From Rotaria macrura (lineage: Eukaryota; Rotifera; Eurotatoria; Philodinida; Philodinidae), in contig OENT01000624.1 in NCBI GenBank assembly GCA_900239685.1, positions 27,438-91,437 of the forward strand: a stretch of DNA of 64,000 bases. The letters run 5' to 3'. Shown here piece by piece: positions 1 through 11,005 of the stretch. Each line of letters opens with the position of its first letter. Position 1 is the stretch's first letter. The notes under the pieces were generated by a model. The model was given only the letters and a program-made list of their open reading frames with translations. It was not told the DNA's origin and searched no databases. The position numbers and the translations under genes were made by a program.

Positions 1-1146
1 TGTATGCAAGTTTGTCAATGGACCGACTCATCACTTCCTGTGTAATAAAAAGAAATGTGAAATCAAAAAGAAATTATTCGATATTTATATAGGATCGTTT
101 GAAACAAAAGATAAATCGTAATGATGATCAGTGCTCTATTTCTCGTTAGGAAGAGGTCTTTGATGATTTTATGAAGGTCACAAATTAGAAATTCAATCTC
201 TAAACATTTAGTTATGTTTCAGATGAAAGGTGTGGGTCAGAGACCGAAATCGAATCGAATTGTCGAATGATTTGATTCGACTAAACCTGAAACGAATCGG
301 GTCGAATAGAGATTTTCACGACGGAAGTCGAATCGAATCGAGATTTTTCTATTCGTTTTAGTCTCTGTTGTGGGTATTAGTTCCTGTGTTCTCTGGACCA
401 TCGTCAACATAAACATCCACATTCACATCCTCGTAACAATATTTCATTAATTATTTCTGCACCTAACTCAGAATTGAGTTCGCAGTTGTTCTTCTGCGTG
501 TTGTATACTATTCTTGTACATGTTGTCATTGATATAAGAACGCGGCTAAGTTTGGGATAAATTACTGCTTAAAAATAAACAAAGTGCTTCACCGGTGATA
601 AGATTTTGTCAATACAATATATTCATTTCATTCTTTGCAAATAACGTTATTGATACAATATGAATGACATTCATTTTTAGCATTATTTACGCATTTTTAT
701 AGGAATAAGTAACGTTAGCTGAACTTCTGGTATTTCCTATCTGAAATGAATTTTTATGCGGATTATGTCTATATTTCAAGTTAATTTCAATACAATTAAT
801 TCATTCTCTAAGTGACAACGATCTTGTATCGTTTTACAGTCCATTTCATTTCTGCTTTAATCTAAATTCAATTAAAAAATTGAACAGCACTTTTTTCATG
901 TAGATAGTCAATTTTGTTTAATCTTGCAAGATAAATATACATGCAAACATATTTCAAGAAGAAAGTATTCCTGTTTTTTTCCTTATTTCATGTAGATGAA
1001 AATAACTAGTAACAAAGACGTAAAAGTTATAGAACAAAAAAGATTTTTTCTCTAAGTTAAAAATTGAATCAAAAACAGAAAGGCAACATAGACGAAACTA
1101 ATTCATTCATGTGTGTAATCGTCAGAAGGAACGCTTTCGTTTAAGC
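1..1146. other. AT-rich non-coding stretch left of GAPDH
   Basis: No coding region is recognisable on either strand, except that 231-374 is a word-saturated repeat listed separately. The right part is the 3' flank of the minus-strand GAPDH gene. Confidence 0.6.
231..374. repeat. TCGAATCGA-word inverted-repeat element
   Basis: About 144 bp filled with TCGAAT/ATTCGA words in both orientations, unlike the flanks. The left edge reads TGTGGGTCAGAGACCGAAA. The right edge, reverse-complemented, begins CCCACAACAGAGACTAAAA, so the two ends share CAGAGAC and a following A-rich motif as imperfect inverted repeats. There is no convincing ORF; the 61-codon frame through it is built from the repeat. It resembles a small non-autonomous DNA element. 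No target-site duplication could be identified. Confidence 0.5.
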
Positions 1147-2506
<1,360 letters not shown>

Positions 2507-2767
2507 CTGCCAACACAGGAGGATCATTCCGACCGTTGGATCCGATCATGTTTCTATCGGAGTTTCTCTTATTCGACAAAATTCCATCGGATTCCTGCTT
2601 GCGATCCGAGATTCGGATCCCTAGTGTTGGATTTTATCGAATCCTACTATCGGAATCTGATTGGATTTCATCGTATGATAAAACAGGCCTCCACTATTGG
2701 GATTAAATCCTAATTCGTACACAAATACGAAAATAGGTTTTTTCCGTCGGATCCGTTACTGTTTCCA

Positions 2768-3604
2768 CAACCCGGATTCCCATACCCTAATGAATGTACT
2801 GAATCAAGGGTACCTGAAAAAGTACCCTGGTACTAGTATGTCACAGGTACTTTTGGGTACTTAAGTACCTTATAGTACTTTTAGGTACTTATAAGGTACT
2901 CGGGTGGGTACCCTGCTGCATAGCGTCTAGTAAGTGGGTACTTGAAGTTACTGATCAAATACTCGGCTGGGTACTATTGCGCAGTAAGTTTAGGTACCCT
3001 GCTGCCAAAGCTGCAGTATGTTGATGATCGAACCTAACCTTCGACTTTTTTCATTTTTGCTTCTGTCAAAGCAAATTATAATTTTTTTTCGTTTTTATTT
3101 AATTTAATTTTTTCAATTCTGAAAATTCGAGCGGGTCAAATTTCTCGATCTGATCGAGCTTGAGTTGATCAGATCTTCACCAGACCATATCAAGGTTGTC
3201 CTCTCTCGATTTATGATCGAGATCGGCATTTTTCGACTATAATAAATAGTCAAGAAATAATCTAGAAAAGATTAGTATGAAAATATATTAGTTTTTTATG
3301 TTTTGTCTAGTTGTTTATATGGAGCTGTGTGTGCGAAAGAAAACGGTGAATGAACAGTCACTATACAGAACGCGCCAAATCAAGGATACCCTGTAGCGTT
3401 TTCCAAAGTAAAGTTACAGGTGCAGGTACTCATACAAGTACCTGTTCAGTAAACATACTGATGTGGGTACCCAATGCAGTAACTAGATCAGTATAATCAC
3501 TGAAAATTTTCGAAGTACCCGTATCGGGTACCTTGCTGAGGCTTTCGCAGTACATGGGTACCCTGAACTCAGTACTTCCCCTAGGGNCAACCCGGATTCC
3601 CATA
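2768..3604. repeat. 17-bp direct repeats flanking GTACC copy 1
   Basis: CAACCCGGATTCCCATA occurs at 2768-2784, directly before the element, and again at 3588-3604, one undetermined base after it. It could be a target-site duplication, which would be unusually long for a cut-and-paste transposon. It could also be an assembly overlap, given the N at 3587. The inverted copy at 17300-18101 has no matching duplication in its flanks. Confidence 0.7.
2785..3586 (+). mobile_element. GTACC-word element, copy 1 (802 bp)
   Basis: An 802-bp element with about 30-bp imperfect terminal inverted repeats: the left end starts CCCTAATGAATGTACTGAAT, and the right end, complemented, starts CCCTAGGGGAAGTACTGAGT; both then run into AGGGTACC. 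The outer 250 bp on each side are crowded with GGTACC/AGTACC words in both orientations; the AT-rich middle lacks them. No substantial ORF, so non-autonomous. An inverted copy of the same length lies at 17300-18101. This copy sits inside another repeat and is flanked by a 17-bp direct repeat. A single N at 3587 marks an assembly join at its right edge. Confidence 0.85.
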
Positions 3605-3877
3605 AGATTTCATCGGATCGTAGGATCCGATCGGATTCGGTATTGGATTCATTCACCTGGTAATACGACCGAATCCATTGATACCCATACATATGCTATT
3701 AAAGAAAATAAAGTTTGAATTATTTTATTAGAGGAGAGCTATAACTTGGTTCATACATATAAATATAGGAGACGGAGAATAATTTCTTGATTTAGTATCA
3801 GGGGAATAGAATTTGAGTAGTGCCTGTAACGGCTTTCCCTATATATCAAATCTTTTGATAGATTAGATTTCTGATAA

Positions 3878-4176
3878 CCCAGGTCGAACAGAACGATCCG
3901 TAAACGATCGTATACGATGAGAACTCGGCCCATTACGGCGTCGTATTATCCCGTTTTAACAAGGTCAGTAATACGGCCGTATGTTCTATAGAATACGATA
4001 GTATTACGCTGTCTTTACGAGGGTTTTACGGCGTATATACGGTGTCCGTGTACATCCGTAATACTGACCTTGTTAAAACGCCATAATACGGCTTAAAACG
4101 GTCGTTTCACCGTGGTATACGATGTAAAAACGACCGTTTACAATACTGTAACGGTGGCCGTTTTGATTGACCTGGG
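3878..4176. mobile_element. TACGG-word hairpin element 1 (299 bp)
   Basis: Begins CCCAGGTCGAAC and ends GATTGACCTGGG, so the terminal 8 bp are a perfect inverted repeat. The interior is full of ATACGG/CCGTAT words. A 24-bp arm at 3953-3976 pairs with 4056-4079 with one mismatch, so a single strand would fold into a long hairpin. No coding capacity. The flanking bases are AA on both sides, compatible with a 2-bp target duplication but too short to prove one. Confidence 0.75.
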
Positions 4177-4279
4177 AAACTTTAGAATATTATTTTCATT
4201 AAGATCGAGTATCGAAAAGTAAAATAGAACTGATTTTCATACGCTAGAATTTTAGCCGATTAATTAACTAGAAGAACGA

Positions 4280-4504
4280 CCCAGGTTGAACGATACGGAC
4301 CGTTGAGTGGACGCAGTTATACGGACCGTAACATCATTAAAATAGGCCCGTATACGGCCGTATTTTCATAGTATACGGCTCCGTGTACGGTACTATCTCT
4401 GGGCACAGTAATAAAGGATCGTATACTGTGAAAATACGGCCGTATACGGGCCTATTTTAATGATGATATGGTCCGTAACGGATATCCGTTTTGATGGACC
4501 TGGG
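4280..4504. mobile_element. TACGG-word hairpin element 2 (225 bp)
   Basis: Begins CCCAGGTTGAACG and ends GATGGACCTGGG. Arms of about 44 bp (4333-4376 and 4422-4467), each containing GGCCCGTATACGGCCGTA, are near-perfect inverted complements. Same word class and termini as the element at 3878-4176, 104 bp away, but the interior is not a simple copy. No ORF of its own. Target duplication not seen. Confidence 0.75.
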
Positions 4505-4594
4505 CACAGTCCACAGACAGAAGTTAAATCATTTATGTTGAATGATTCATTCGATATTAGACACATTTTTTCTAAAAGCATCAAATATCGAAAG

Positions 4595-5815
4595 TCACTT
4601 AAGGAAAGAAAAAGCATTCGATGGTATCAGTTGTAATGCTTCATCTAAACGTTGCTTTTCTTCGAAACCAGCATGCAGTTTAAATTGATCTATTTGGGCG
4701 TGCTGCAATTCCCAAAAATATTGTTGTGTTGATGATGATTTAATGTTCATGCTCATTGATGCCATTTCAAATGCCCCGGATTCGGAAGACCATTGAATAC
4801 TGGTTGTCATCAGTTTGTTAATACAATTGTAGCTCAGTGAAACACTTGGATATTCAATTGCTTTACCAGTATTACGTCCTGTAAATAAAATCTATGTTAG
4901 TGTTTATATATTAGTATATCAAACTTGCCGAAAGATTCTTCGTGATTCTGTAAAGTTTTTGAGACCGATTTTAAAATAATTATTCTATTGAAGAGTTGCT
5001 GACACACGCATAATCCCAGTTGAAAGCATACGGTACGTATACGGCCGTTTATGTTCAAATACGGAGTGTATACGGCCGTAAACCTGGTCGATGATTTACG
5101 ACCGTATTTTAACGCAAATACGGCCGTATCCGATCGATAAACGATACCAATACGACAAAAGTATGGTGAGAATACGGTAGTAAATCATGGACCTGGTTTA
5201 CGGTGGAATACGGTATTAATACGGTCGTTTATGGTGTAATTACGGCGTAGAAACAGCCGTTTATGGTGAAGTTACGGTAATTTACAGTGGACCGTAACCT
5301 TCCTCCTGGGATGTTTCACTGTCGATTTGTAATTGAGTAATATCAAGTTTATTTGGTACATCTAATGATGCGAAAGCGTTTTTTATTGAATAACTTTCAG
5401 ATATATCACCACCGACTATTATTAATTGAGCTTGAGTAATTCTGTTGTGTTTATCATTATTTTAGATTGAATCAATACCGTGTTGCTTTTAAATTTTCGC
5501 ATATTATCGAATTAACAACAGCTCAAGCATTTCTTTTCGTGACATACCGCTCTCGTTTATTTCGTAAGAATAATGATCTATGTAACATGATCGTTTTTTG
5601 TCGAATACAAAATCGACTAAAAATCAGACGCAAGGTCCTAACGAATCTGTGTATATACCTGCGTCACTAACTTTTGATTCACCCATATCGACACATGTAT
5701 ATTGATCTTGATTCGTATTAAATGCTGACATTGAGATACAAATTGTTCGATAGACTAAACTTTCAACTTTATGATACAAGAAATCAACTTTTCCTTTCTT
5801 TTCTAAACAATACAT
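4595..5815 (-). pseudogene. Broken multi-exon gene of unknown product, interrupted by an element
   Basis: Read 5' to 3' on the minus strand. An exon from about 5796 down has an in-frame TGA at 5624-5626, then continues in the same frame with natural-looking protein. A one-base frame change lies near 5535-5550. Next come a likely short intron, an open exon containing the residues IIVGGDISESYS, the 296-bp element at 5015-5310, and a further open stretch. A 50-nt intron with a GC donor and AG acceptor (CTAAC branch-like motif) follows, then a final exon ending at TGA 4595-4597. Leaving out the element plus one flanking AT restores one frame across the insertion. I do not recognise the family. 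The stop and frame change argue for a pseudogene, although an unusual gene cannot be excluded. Confidence 0.5.
5015..5310. mobile_element. TACGG-word element 3, inside a former coding exon
   Basis: Begins CCCAGTTGAAAG and ends TCCTCCTGGG, less perfect termini than its relatives at 3878 and 4280, with the same ATACGG/ACGGCCGT vocabulary throughout. It is flanked on both sides by AT, which fits a 2-bp target duplication. It has no GT-AG splice boundaries. The exon reading frame on the minus strand resumes only if the element and one AT are left out. Confidence 0.7.
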
Positions 5816-6403
5816 TGTTTTTGATTCGTCATAACTACAAGTGTTAACAGTCGAATAGTGTGTTATACAGGAAAGTAAAAATGATCAGCCTATCATTGCA
5901 TATGTATTCTGTTCAATTATGGACTAGAAGAAAAGTAAATTTCTATTATAAGACACAAAAATATTAATAATCAATTTTATTTCTTTTTTTTTCAGGACCC
6001 AAATAAAAAAATGGAAAAAAAATCTAATTTCGATCCATTCTTTGTTTTAATTCAGCATATCAGCGTTTCATTTCACGCGGATAAGTGTCAATTGATGTCG
6101 TATGCAGAAGTATATCAATGGTTGCCCAATTGTTACACTGGAAATTTGCCCACGCGGAGAGCTCGGAAAAAACAGGAGAAGTCAAAGGTTCCACTTTAAA
6201 ACTGGAGGTTGATAAATATGGCCATCAGTGACTGTATTCTTTAGCAGCAGTAGTTCTATTATACGTTAAATTGTAACAAAGTTTTAGGCTATACGGACCA
6301 ATCTGCTTCAAGAATGCTCTTCTGTATCAGCAATTGTGTCCTTTAGTTTTTAATAGAATGTTATCTCTTAACTTTCCGTTCCGTGAGCGTGTAGATACAT
6401 TAG
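5816..6403. other. No gene recognised
   Basis: AT-rich. A short plus-strand frame at 6011-6199 carries no recognisable feature and is probably chance. Confidence 0.4.
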
Positions 6404-6745
6404 TCAACTAATATGGATGTGAGAAGTCAGTGCATTCGGATAGTTTTTGCACAACTTTCGATAGTTACATGCCAGAGACTTGCAGTTTTCAGCACTTGTA
6501 CCACCAAGTAGATAAATTCCACCTATAAATTTATATTAAAGTAAAAAAGAAGAAATAAAGAATGGAAAGACAAACCATGTTGTTATTAATAATGAAATGT
6601 TTTCGAAAATCTTCTTGAATTCCATATCCACTTCAAGCACTAATGAAACCATAATATTTAACTACATACGATTTCCTAAACAACTTCTTGTATATTCATT
6701 GTCAAGACATACACGAACATCACATAAATAGGATTCGCACTGTGC
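6404..6745 (-). pseudogene. Possible exons of a small Cys-containing protein
   Basis: On the minus strand an exon-like block at 6404-6522 follows an AG acceptor and reads GGIYLLGGTSAENCK then a Cys-rich tail to a stop. A second block near 6660-6745 follows another acceptor and contains CESYLCDVRVC. Joining them cleanly was not possible: an intervening stretch carries a stop in the frame that would be needed. Product unknown; either a broken gene or one whose splicing I have not resolved. Confidence 0.3.
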
Positions 6746-7150
6746 AAATAAAATTATTATTAACTTGAACACATCCTAACTCTCAAAATTAATTCTAATG
6801 GCAATTTTAATAATCTTTCTCATTGAAAAAAAAACAGCATTTTGGTAACAAGTAAACTTTATGGCTAAGAGCAAATATAGTATTTAGTGAAGTATTATGG
6901 TTCTCAGTTGATTGATCAACAAGATGTGATCACAATCGATCGACTAATTGAATTTCACATATCAAGAAGATTAACACATAAAATAACTGAAGCACATTTG
7001 AGCTTTATTTCTCTAAAAACATTTTTCTAAACTTTTTAATTAACTTCACCATGTAATATATTATATGTATATTTAAAACGAAAACATCTTTGACATCGAC
7101 TTGTTAGTTTTGTAAATTTGTCTATGCAAAATTTAAAAAAAACGAACAGA
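6746..7150. other. No gene recognised
   Basis: AT-rich sequence between the Cys-exon remnant and the CCGGAA element; nothing identified. Confidence 0.4.
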
Positions 7151-8409
7151 CCCAGGTCGTTCGTTCCGGAAACCGGATCTAGCCGGAACCCGCAGGAAAC
7201 GGAATATTTTCCGGCTTCTTCCTGCCGGTTCCGGTGTACTTCCGGCCGGAAAAACCACCGGAACATGGAAGCAGTATTCCGGAGGGAATTATCCGTACCC
7301 AGAACCTGGATAATCCGGAAACCGGAAATTTTAAGGAAATACCTCGGGTCAGCAAGGAACCTACCGGAACTATGGCAAGTTCCGCCAGTATCCAACCGGA
7401 AAATACAATAATCCAGTAAAGAAGCATCGGAAAAGAGTCGGAATCCACCGTATTCCGACAAAATTATTTCTGCTTTCGAAATCAGGCCTCCGCTTGAAAA
7501 AAAATTACACCGCATATTAAATTCTCATTTATATCATTCCTTGATATCAAAATCATCATTTTACAAATAAAGACCTTTAAAGGTCTTTATTGGGATTTTT
7601 TTTCTAATTCCTTTAATTTAAGGACAATGTCCATGATCTGGATAGTTTACCATATTTTGATGGGGTCGCTTGAAAATTTCAGATGTGTTACTTATTGTGT
7701 TATTGGTTTCAGTGCATTAATTTGCATTCGAAATTTTTCGATAAAAATTTGAAATGATAGCTCCTTAAGTGACTTTAGTTGCGTCACTTACCTTTATTGA
7801 AGACTCCGGAAAGTTTCAAACGCTGGTGTTTAACATGTGTGCTGTTCTTACACATATCGTTTTCGGTTTGCCGAAGTCTAAAAATCTGATTTTTAGGTCT
7901 TCGGATTGAAAATTCCCATTTTTGTTACAAAAGCGAGTTTGGAGAGAATTGTTTAATGTTTTACTAAAGTGATTTTGTTCCCAGGGAATCTTGTGGTGTT
8001 GTTTTAGGCTTGTTTAAAAAAGAGGTAAAAGCTGGATTCAAAGTTCGGAGACTTTACTTAGTAATTGTGAGTATTTAGCGCTGTTTGGGAAACGGCCAGA
8101 TGAGTTTTCTGGAGCTTAGCGGAAACGTTCTGATCTGACCCGTGTTCTCTCCCGATGGGAAAATTGCTTTTTCCGTTATCGGTATCCGGTCCGGAAACGG
8201 TCGGATCTGGACGGTATGTGGTGCGGGCTTGGAAACGGTGTTTTCCGACGACGGATCCGGTATAGGAAACGGTAACCGTATCCGTGGATATGCTCCGGTG
8301 CCCGGAACTGCTGGGAAGTAAGCCGGAACCGATTTCGGAAACCCGCTTCCGAAATTCGTCGGAATAATACGGTATCCGGCCGGTTCCCGCCGTACGTCTC
8401 GGACCTGGG
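7151..8409. mobile_element. CCGGAA-word element, probably composite (about 1.26 kb)
   Basis: Starts CCCAGGTCGTTCGTTCCGGA and ends GTCTCGGACCTGGG, the same terminal 8-mer as the TACGG elements. The outer parts (7151-7455 and 8085-8409) are packed with CCGGAAACC and GGTTCCGG words and are far more GC-rich than the surroundings. The middle (about 7480-8080) is ordinary AT-rich DNA with a perfect 26-bp palindrome. All overlapping ORFs here are word artefacts, since several frames on both strands are open together. It may be one element with word-rich ends or two elements facing each other. Confidence 0.6.
7566..7591. repeat. Perfect 26-bp palindrome
   Basis: AATAAAGACCTTT followed directly by its reverse complement, with no spacer. 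It lies in the AT-rich core between the two CCGGAA-rich blocks. It could be a dimeric protein-binding site or a cruciform-forming centre of the element. Confidence 0.85.
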
Positions 8410-9563
8410 TTATCAACTGTATAAGATATAATATTGTGACCTCTCAATTGTTTTTGTTCTTCAAACTCGTTTTCTTCTCATCTTTTGTAAAATATTGTAT
8501 CGGATTATGAAATAGTATGTATATTTATCATTTATTTGCAGGGGGACGCAAAGAGGTCGGAGTCAGATTTGGTCATGTTCTTTTTCCCTTTATTTACATC
8601 TGCACACTGATAGATGTGATTCACATACACAACATAACGTGAGGATGAGGGCGCTATTGTATAATGAAGACCTACCGTTCGTCCAAAACTTCGAAAAAGC
8701 CTCAGTGAAATCTTTTATCAGCCAGGTTGCTCTTACAACCCTCCCGCCACAACCGTGTCGCTTCTGCTTATTTGCTTTCCAAATCTTAATTTGTATTCAT
8801 CACAGCAAAACGAACAATAGCTTTTGTTTTCTATATCGAAAAAAATTGTTTCAGTGCGCTTTGTACACTGTGGTGCCAAAAAACAAGTATAAACGTACAC
8901 TTTGCTCGTATAAGTAAAGTGTACATTTACCTTTTGTTGTAGATTTCCATTAGAAATACTGGTCTCGAATGCACGCAGCTGAGATAAACAAGGTGTACGC
9001 AGAACACTTTGTCTATAAAATTAATACTTTCCCTTCCATTGAGAAATTGGTTTTTATATTAGTTAATTCTAATAGCTGTCGATGTAGAAAACTTAGTTAT
9101 TTTGCATGATACAACCTCTGTTCTTCATTTTTACTATCGACTAGTGCTAGTTTCTCTACTTCTTTCTTACTTACAGTATTCACTATTCTTTTTCTCTTTT
9201 AGCATTAAGAGAATAGGATCATTTTAACAGATATAAAAATGAACACGTTTTTTTTCTAGATTATACCGTAAATTTCGATATATACACTTTGACACTCTTT
9301 TGTGGACAAAAGCAAAGTGTACCGATACGTTTTGCTCAATAAACGAAAATGCACGAAATCGCTTTGTTTTTAATTCCATTCGAAACGCTGAATCGATCAA
9401 CAACAAAGGTCTATAATAATAAACACCATCGAGTGAGTCAATAATATCTTTCATTTTGTTCCGAAACGAAGAGTAGTTTAACGAATATTTTTCATTATGC
9501 TTTAGTACTGATGTTATTTTATTAGCAATCACACCCAGTTCCACCATTATTCCTCACCATCTC
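8410..9563. other. No confident gene
   Basis: Frames at 8639-8917 (+) and 9224-9547 (-) are open but show no motif I recognise. The minus-strand frame begins close to the start of the GCDS relic on the other strand and could be an unrelated fragment. Confidence 0.35.
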
Positions 9564-10269
9564 ATGATTAAATCAACAAACTTGCGAACTAAGAAAGATA
9601 CTTTTATTAACATCAAATATATTACAGCTAGTCTTCGTCAAGCATCGATTGATCCAATTTCTCTTCTAGTCCTTCGAGGCATTTCAGGATGTGACAGCAC
9701 TTCATTTATCAAGAATATAACCAAAGAAAAACCTTTTAACCGTTTTTTTAATTATCCAAATAAATACTTGTCTATTAGTAAATTGAACAGTGTTCCACCT
9801 CCACATGAAGCAATTTCAGAATGTGAACACTACTTGTTCATGATTAGCCTTTAGATGAAATAGTTCATCCACTTGATGAACTTCGCGCAATGAGTAAGTT
9901 GAAGTATTATCTGAGATCTGTTTTTGGTCTTACAAAGAAACTATTTGTTTTATGAACGTTCATGTAGTAACTGAAATTGATATGAAAGATCGAGCACGTA
10001 CCAATATCACTTCATCGTTACTACTTTCAACAGCTGCATTCGTTCAACATTGTTTAAGAGCTACAAGGCAAATGAAGATATGGGTCAATTGTCTCGAATC
10101 AAATCCAACGGTACCAACTATTCTTGCCGTAGGCTATGAAATTGATGATATTAGGGGAAAGTTGAATGAGTCAATCTCGCAGAACGATCACTTGATTCTT
10201 GCCTTGATAGTTGTGGAAACAAAATCAAATTGTAGTCCTTGTAAATGTCCAAGAAACAAGATCGTTTGA
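9564..10269 (+). pseudogene. Relic of the invertebrate GCDS/T-motif repetitive protein family
   Basis: Two open blocks in different frames. The first, 9564-9854, contains LLVLRGISGCDSTSF followed by a basic stretch. The second, 9952-10269, contains a block ending RATRQMKIW, then VNCLESNPTVPTILAVGYE, and a short CSPCKCPRN tail. This order (GCDS/T motif, an RA..Q..IW....L helix, a Pro-rich step, a C.C tail) matches a large uncharacterised family repeated in many invertebrate genomes, which I know only by its conserved motifs. The region between the blocks (9855-9951) has stops and a frame change, so this copy is dead. It is probably transposon-linked. Confidence 0.5.
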
Positions 10270-11005
10270 ACTTTTTATTGTAAGTGCAATGCCAATGTTT
10301 GCATTAATCAATAAAATGTTGAAGTGAGTATGAGGATTTATTGAGATACTTTTCATCTTTTTATGTATTTGCATCAAGGATATCACGTCATTTACTCCAG
10401 ATATTTTACGGATCAGTTGTTATGATGATTTATATTCAACAGATGGATCTCTTATTAGTGATGCAGAATATAAGAATACTTCGTTTATATTAGAATCAAG
10501 TGGTTTTCACAATCAAGTAAATTCATACTTTAGTCAAAATATATTTCTAATTATTTTTTTTGTTTTACTTTAGGCTGATGATTCAAATTTTGATGCCGAA
10601 TTAACGGCTCCATCTCAATGTGATTTACCGTTTCAAATAATACATGATCACAGTTAATTCATTAATGATTTTAACAACGGCAAAATATTAAATTCATCTA
10701 CAACACCAATACGTTAGCGAACATTATCCAGAACATTTTAAACAAAAGTATCCTTTAATAAAGACAAATTTTATCTTTTAAGAGCATTTTCGACGACTCG
10801 ACACCATGTTCTTCTTTGTATTTGCATTCAACCGCTACAAAACAATCCATAAAAAATTTTGATACAACAGTTTTTGTAATAATTGTATTTTTTTAGTGTA
10901 TCACATTGTTCGTTTTCGATTTCTTTGTAGAAAACACCTCATCCACCATGGAAGTCAAAACAACGACTAGCTCCACGTTTAAACAAAATTATGGATAAAA
11001 ATTGA
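10270..11005 (+). CDS. Candidate multi-exon gene of unknown function
   Basis: Exon-like blocks with matching splice sites: 10379-10516 (AG before, GT after), 10574-10657 after a 57-nt intron, and a final 10931-11005 ending in TGA, followed at once by an AATAAA signal. A possible earlier exon ends at a GTGAGT donor near 10320. The protein would include DITSFTPDILRISCYDD, an acidic stretch, and a basic tail with PHPPWKSKQRLAPR. The link between the second and last blocks (around 10655-10750) is unresolved: the natural frame meets a TAA unless another splice is used. No family recognised. Real splicing signals and protein-like composition argue for a true or recently lost gene. Confidence 0.35.

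Larger units (their letters stand above)
2507..3700. mobile_element. GGATCCGAT-word repeat, split by an 802-bp insertion
   Basis: 2510-2784 and 3588-3690 are dense in GGATCCGAT, CGGATTC and their complements and look like the two parts of one element interrupted by the GTACC element at 2785-3586. The sequence at the break, CAACCCGGATTCCCATA, is present on both sides. The left edge abuts the splice acceptor of the first visible GAPDH exon; the right edge fades near 3690. Open frames here (for example 2470-2706) are by-products of the repeated words. Exact termini are not certain. Confidence 0.5.

Noticed and set aside
3878..5310. CRISPR array
   Set aside because: The repeated words are variable in spacing, occur in both orientations and there are no constant repeats with unique spacers; the context is eukaryotic.
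5467..5670. Plus-strand 67-codon ORF
   Set aside because: Overlaps the minus-strand pseudogene exons and has no motif.
7036..7515. Overlapping ORFs of 60-159 codons on both strands
   Set aside because: They lie in the CCGGAA-rich repeat, where several frames stay open at once because the repeated word has no stops; no protein motif.
8058..8447. 129- and 113-codon minus frames
   Set aside because: Same cause as the other CCGGAA frames: word composition rather than coding.
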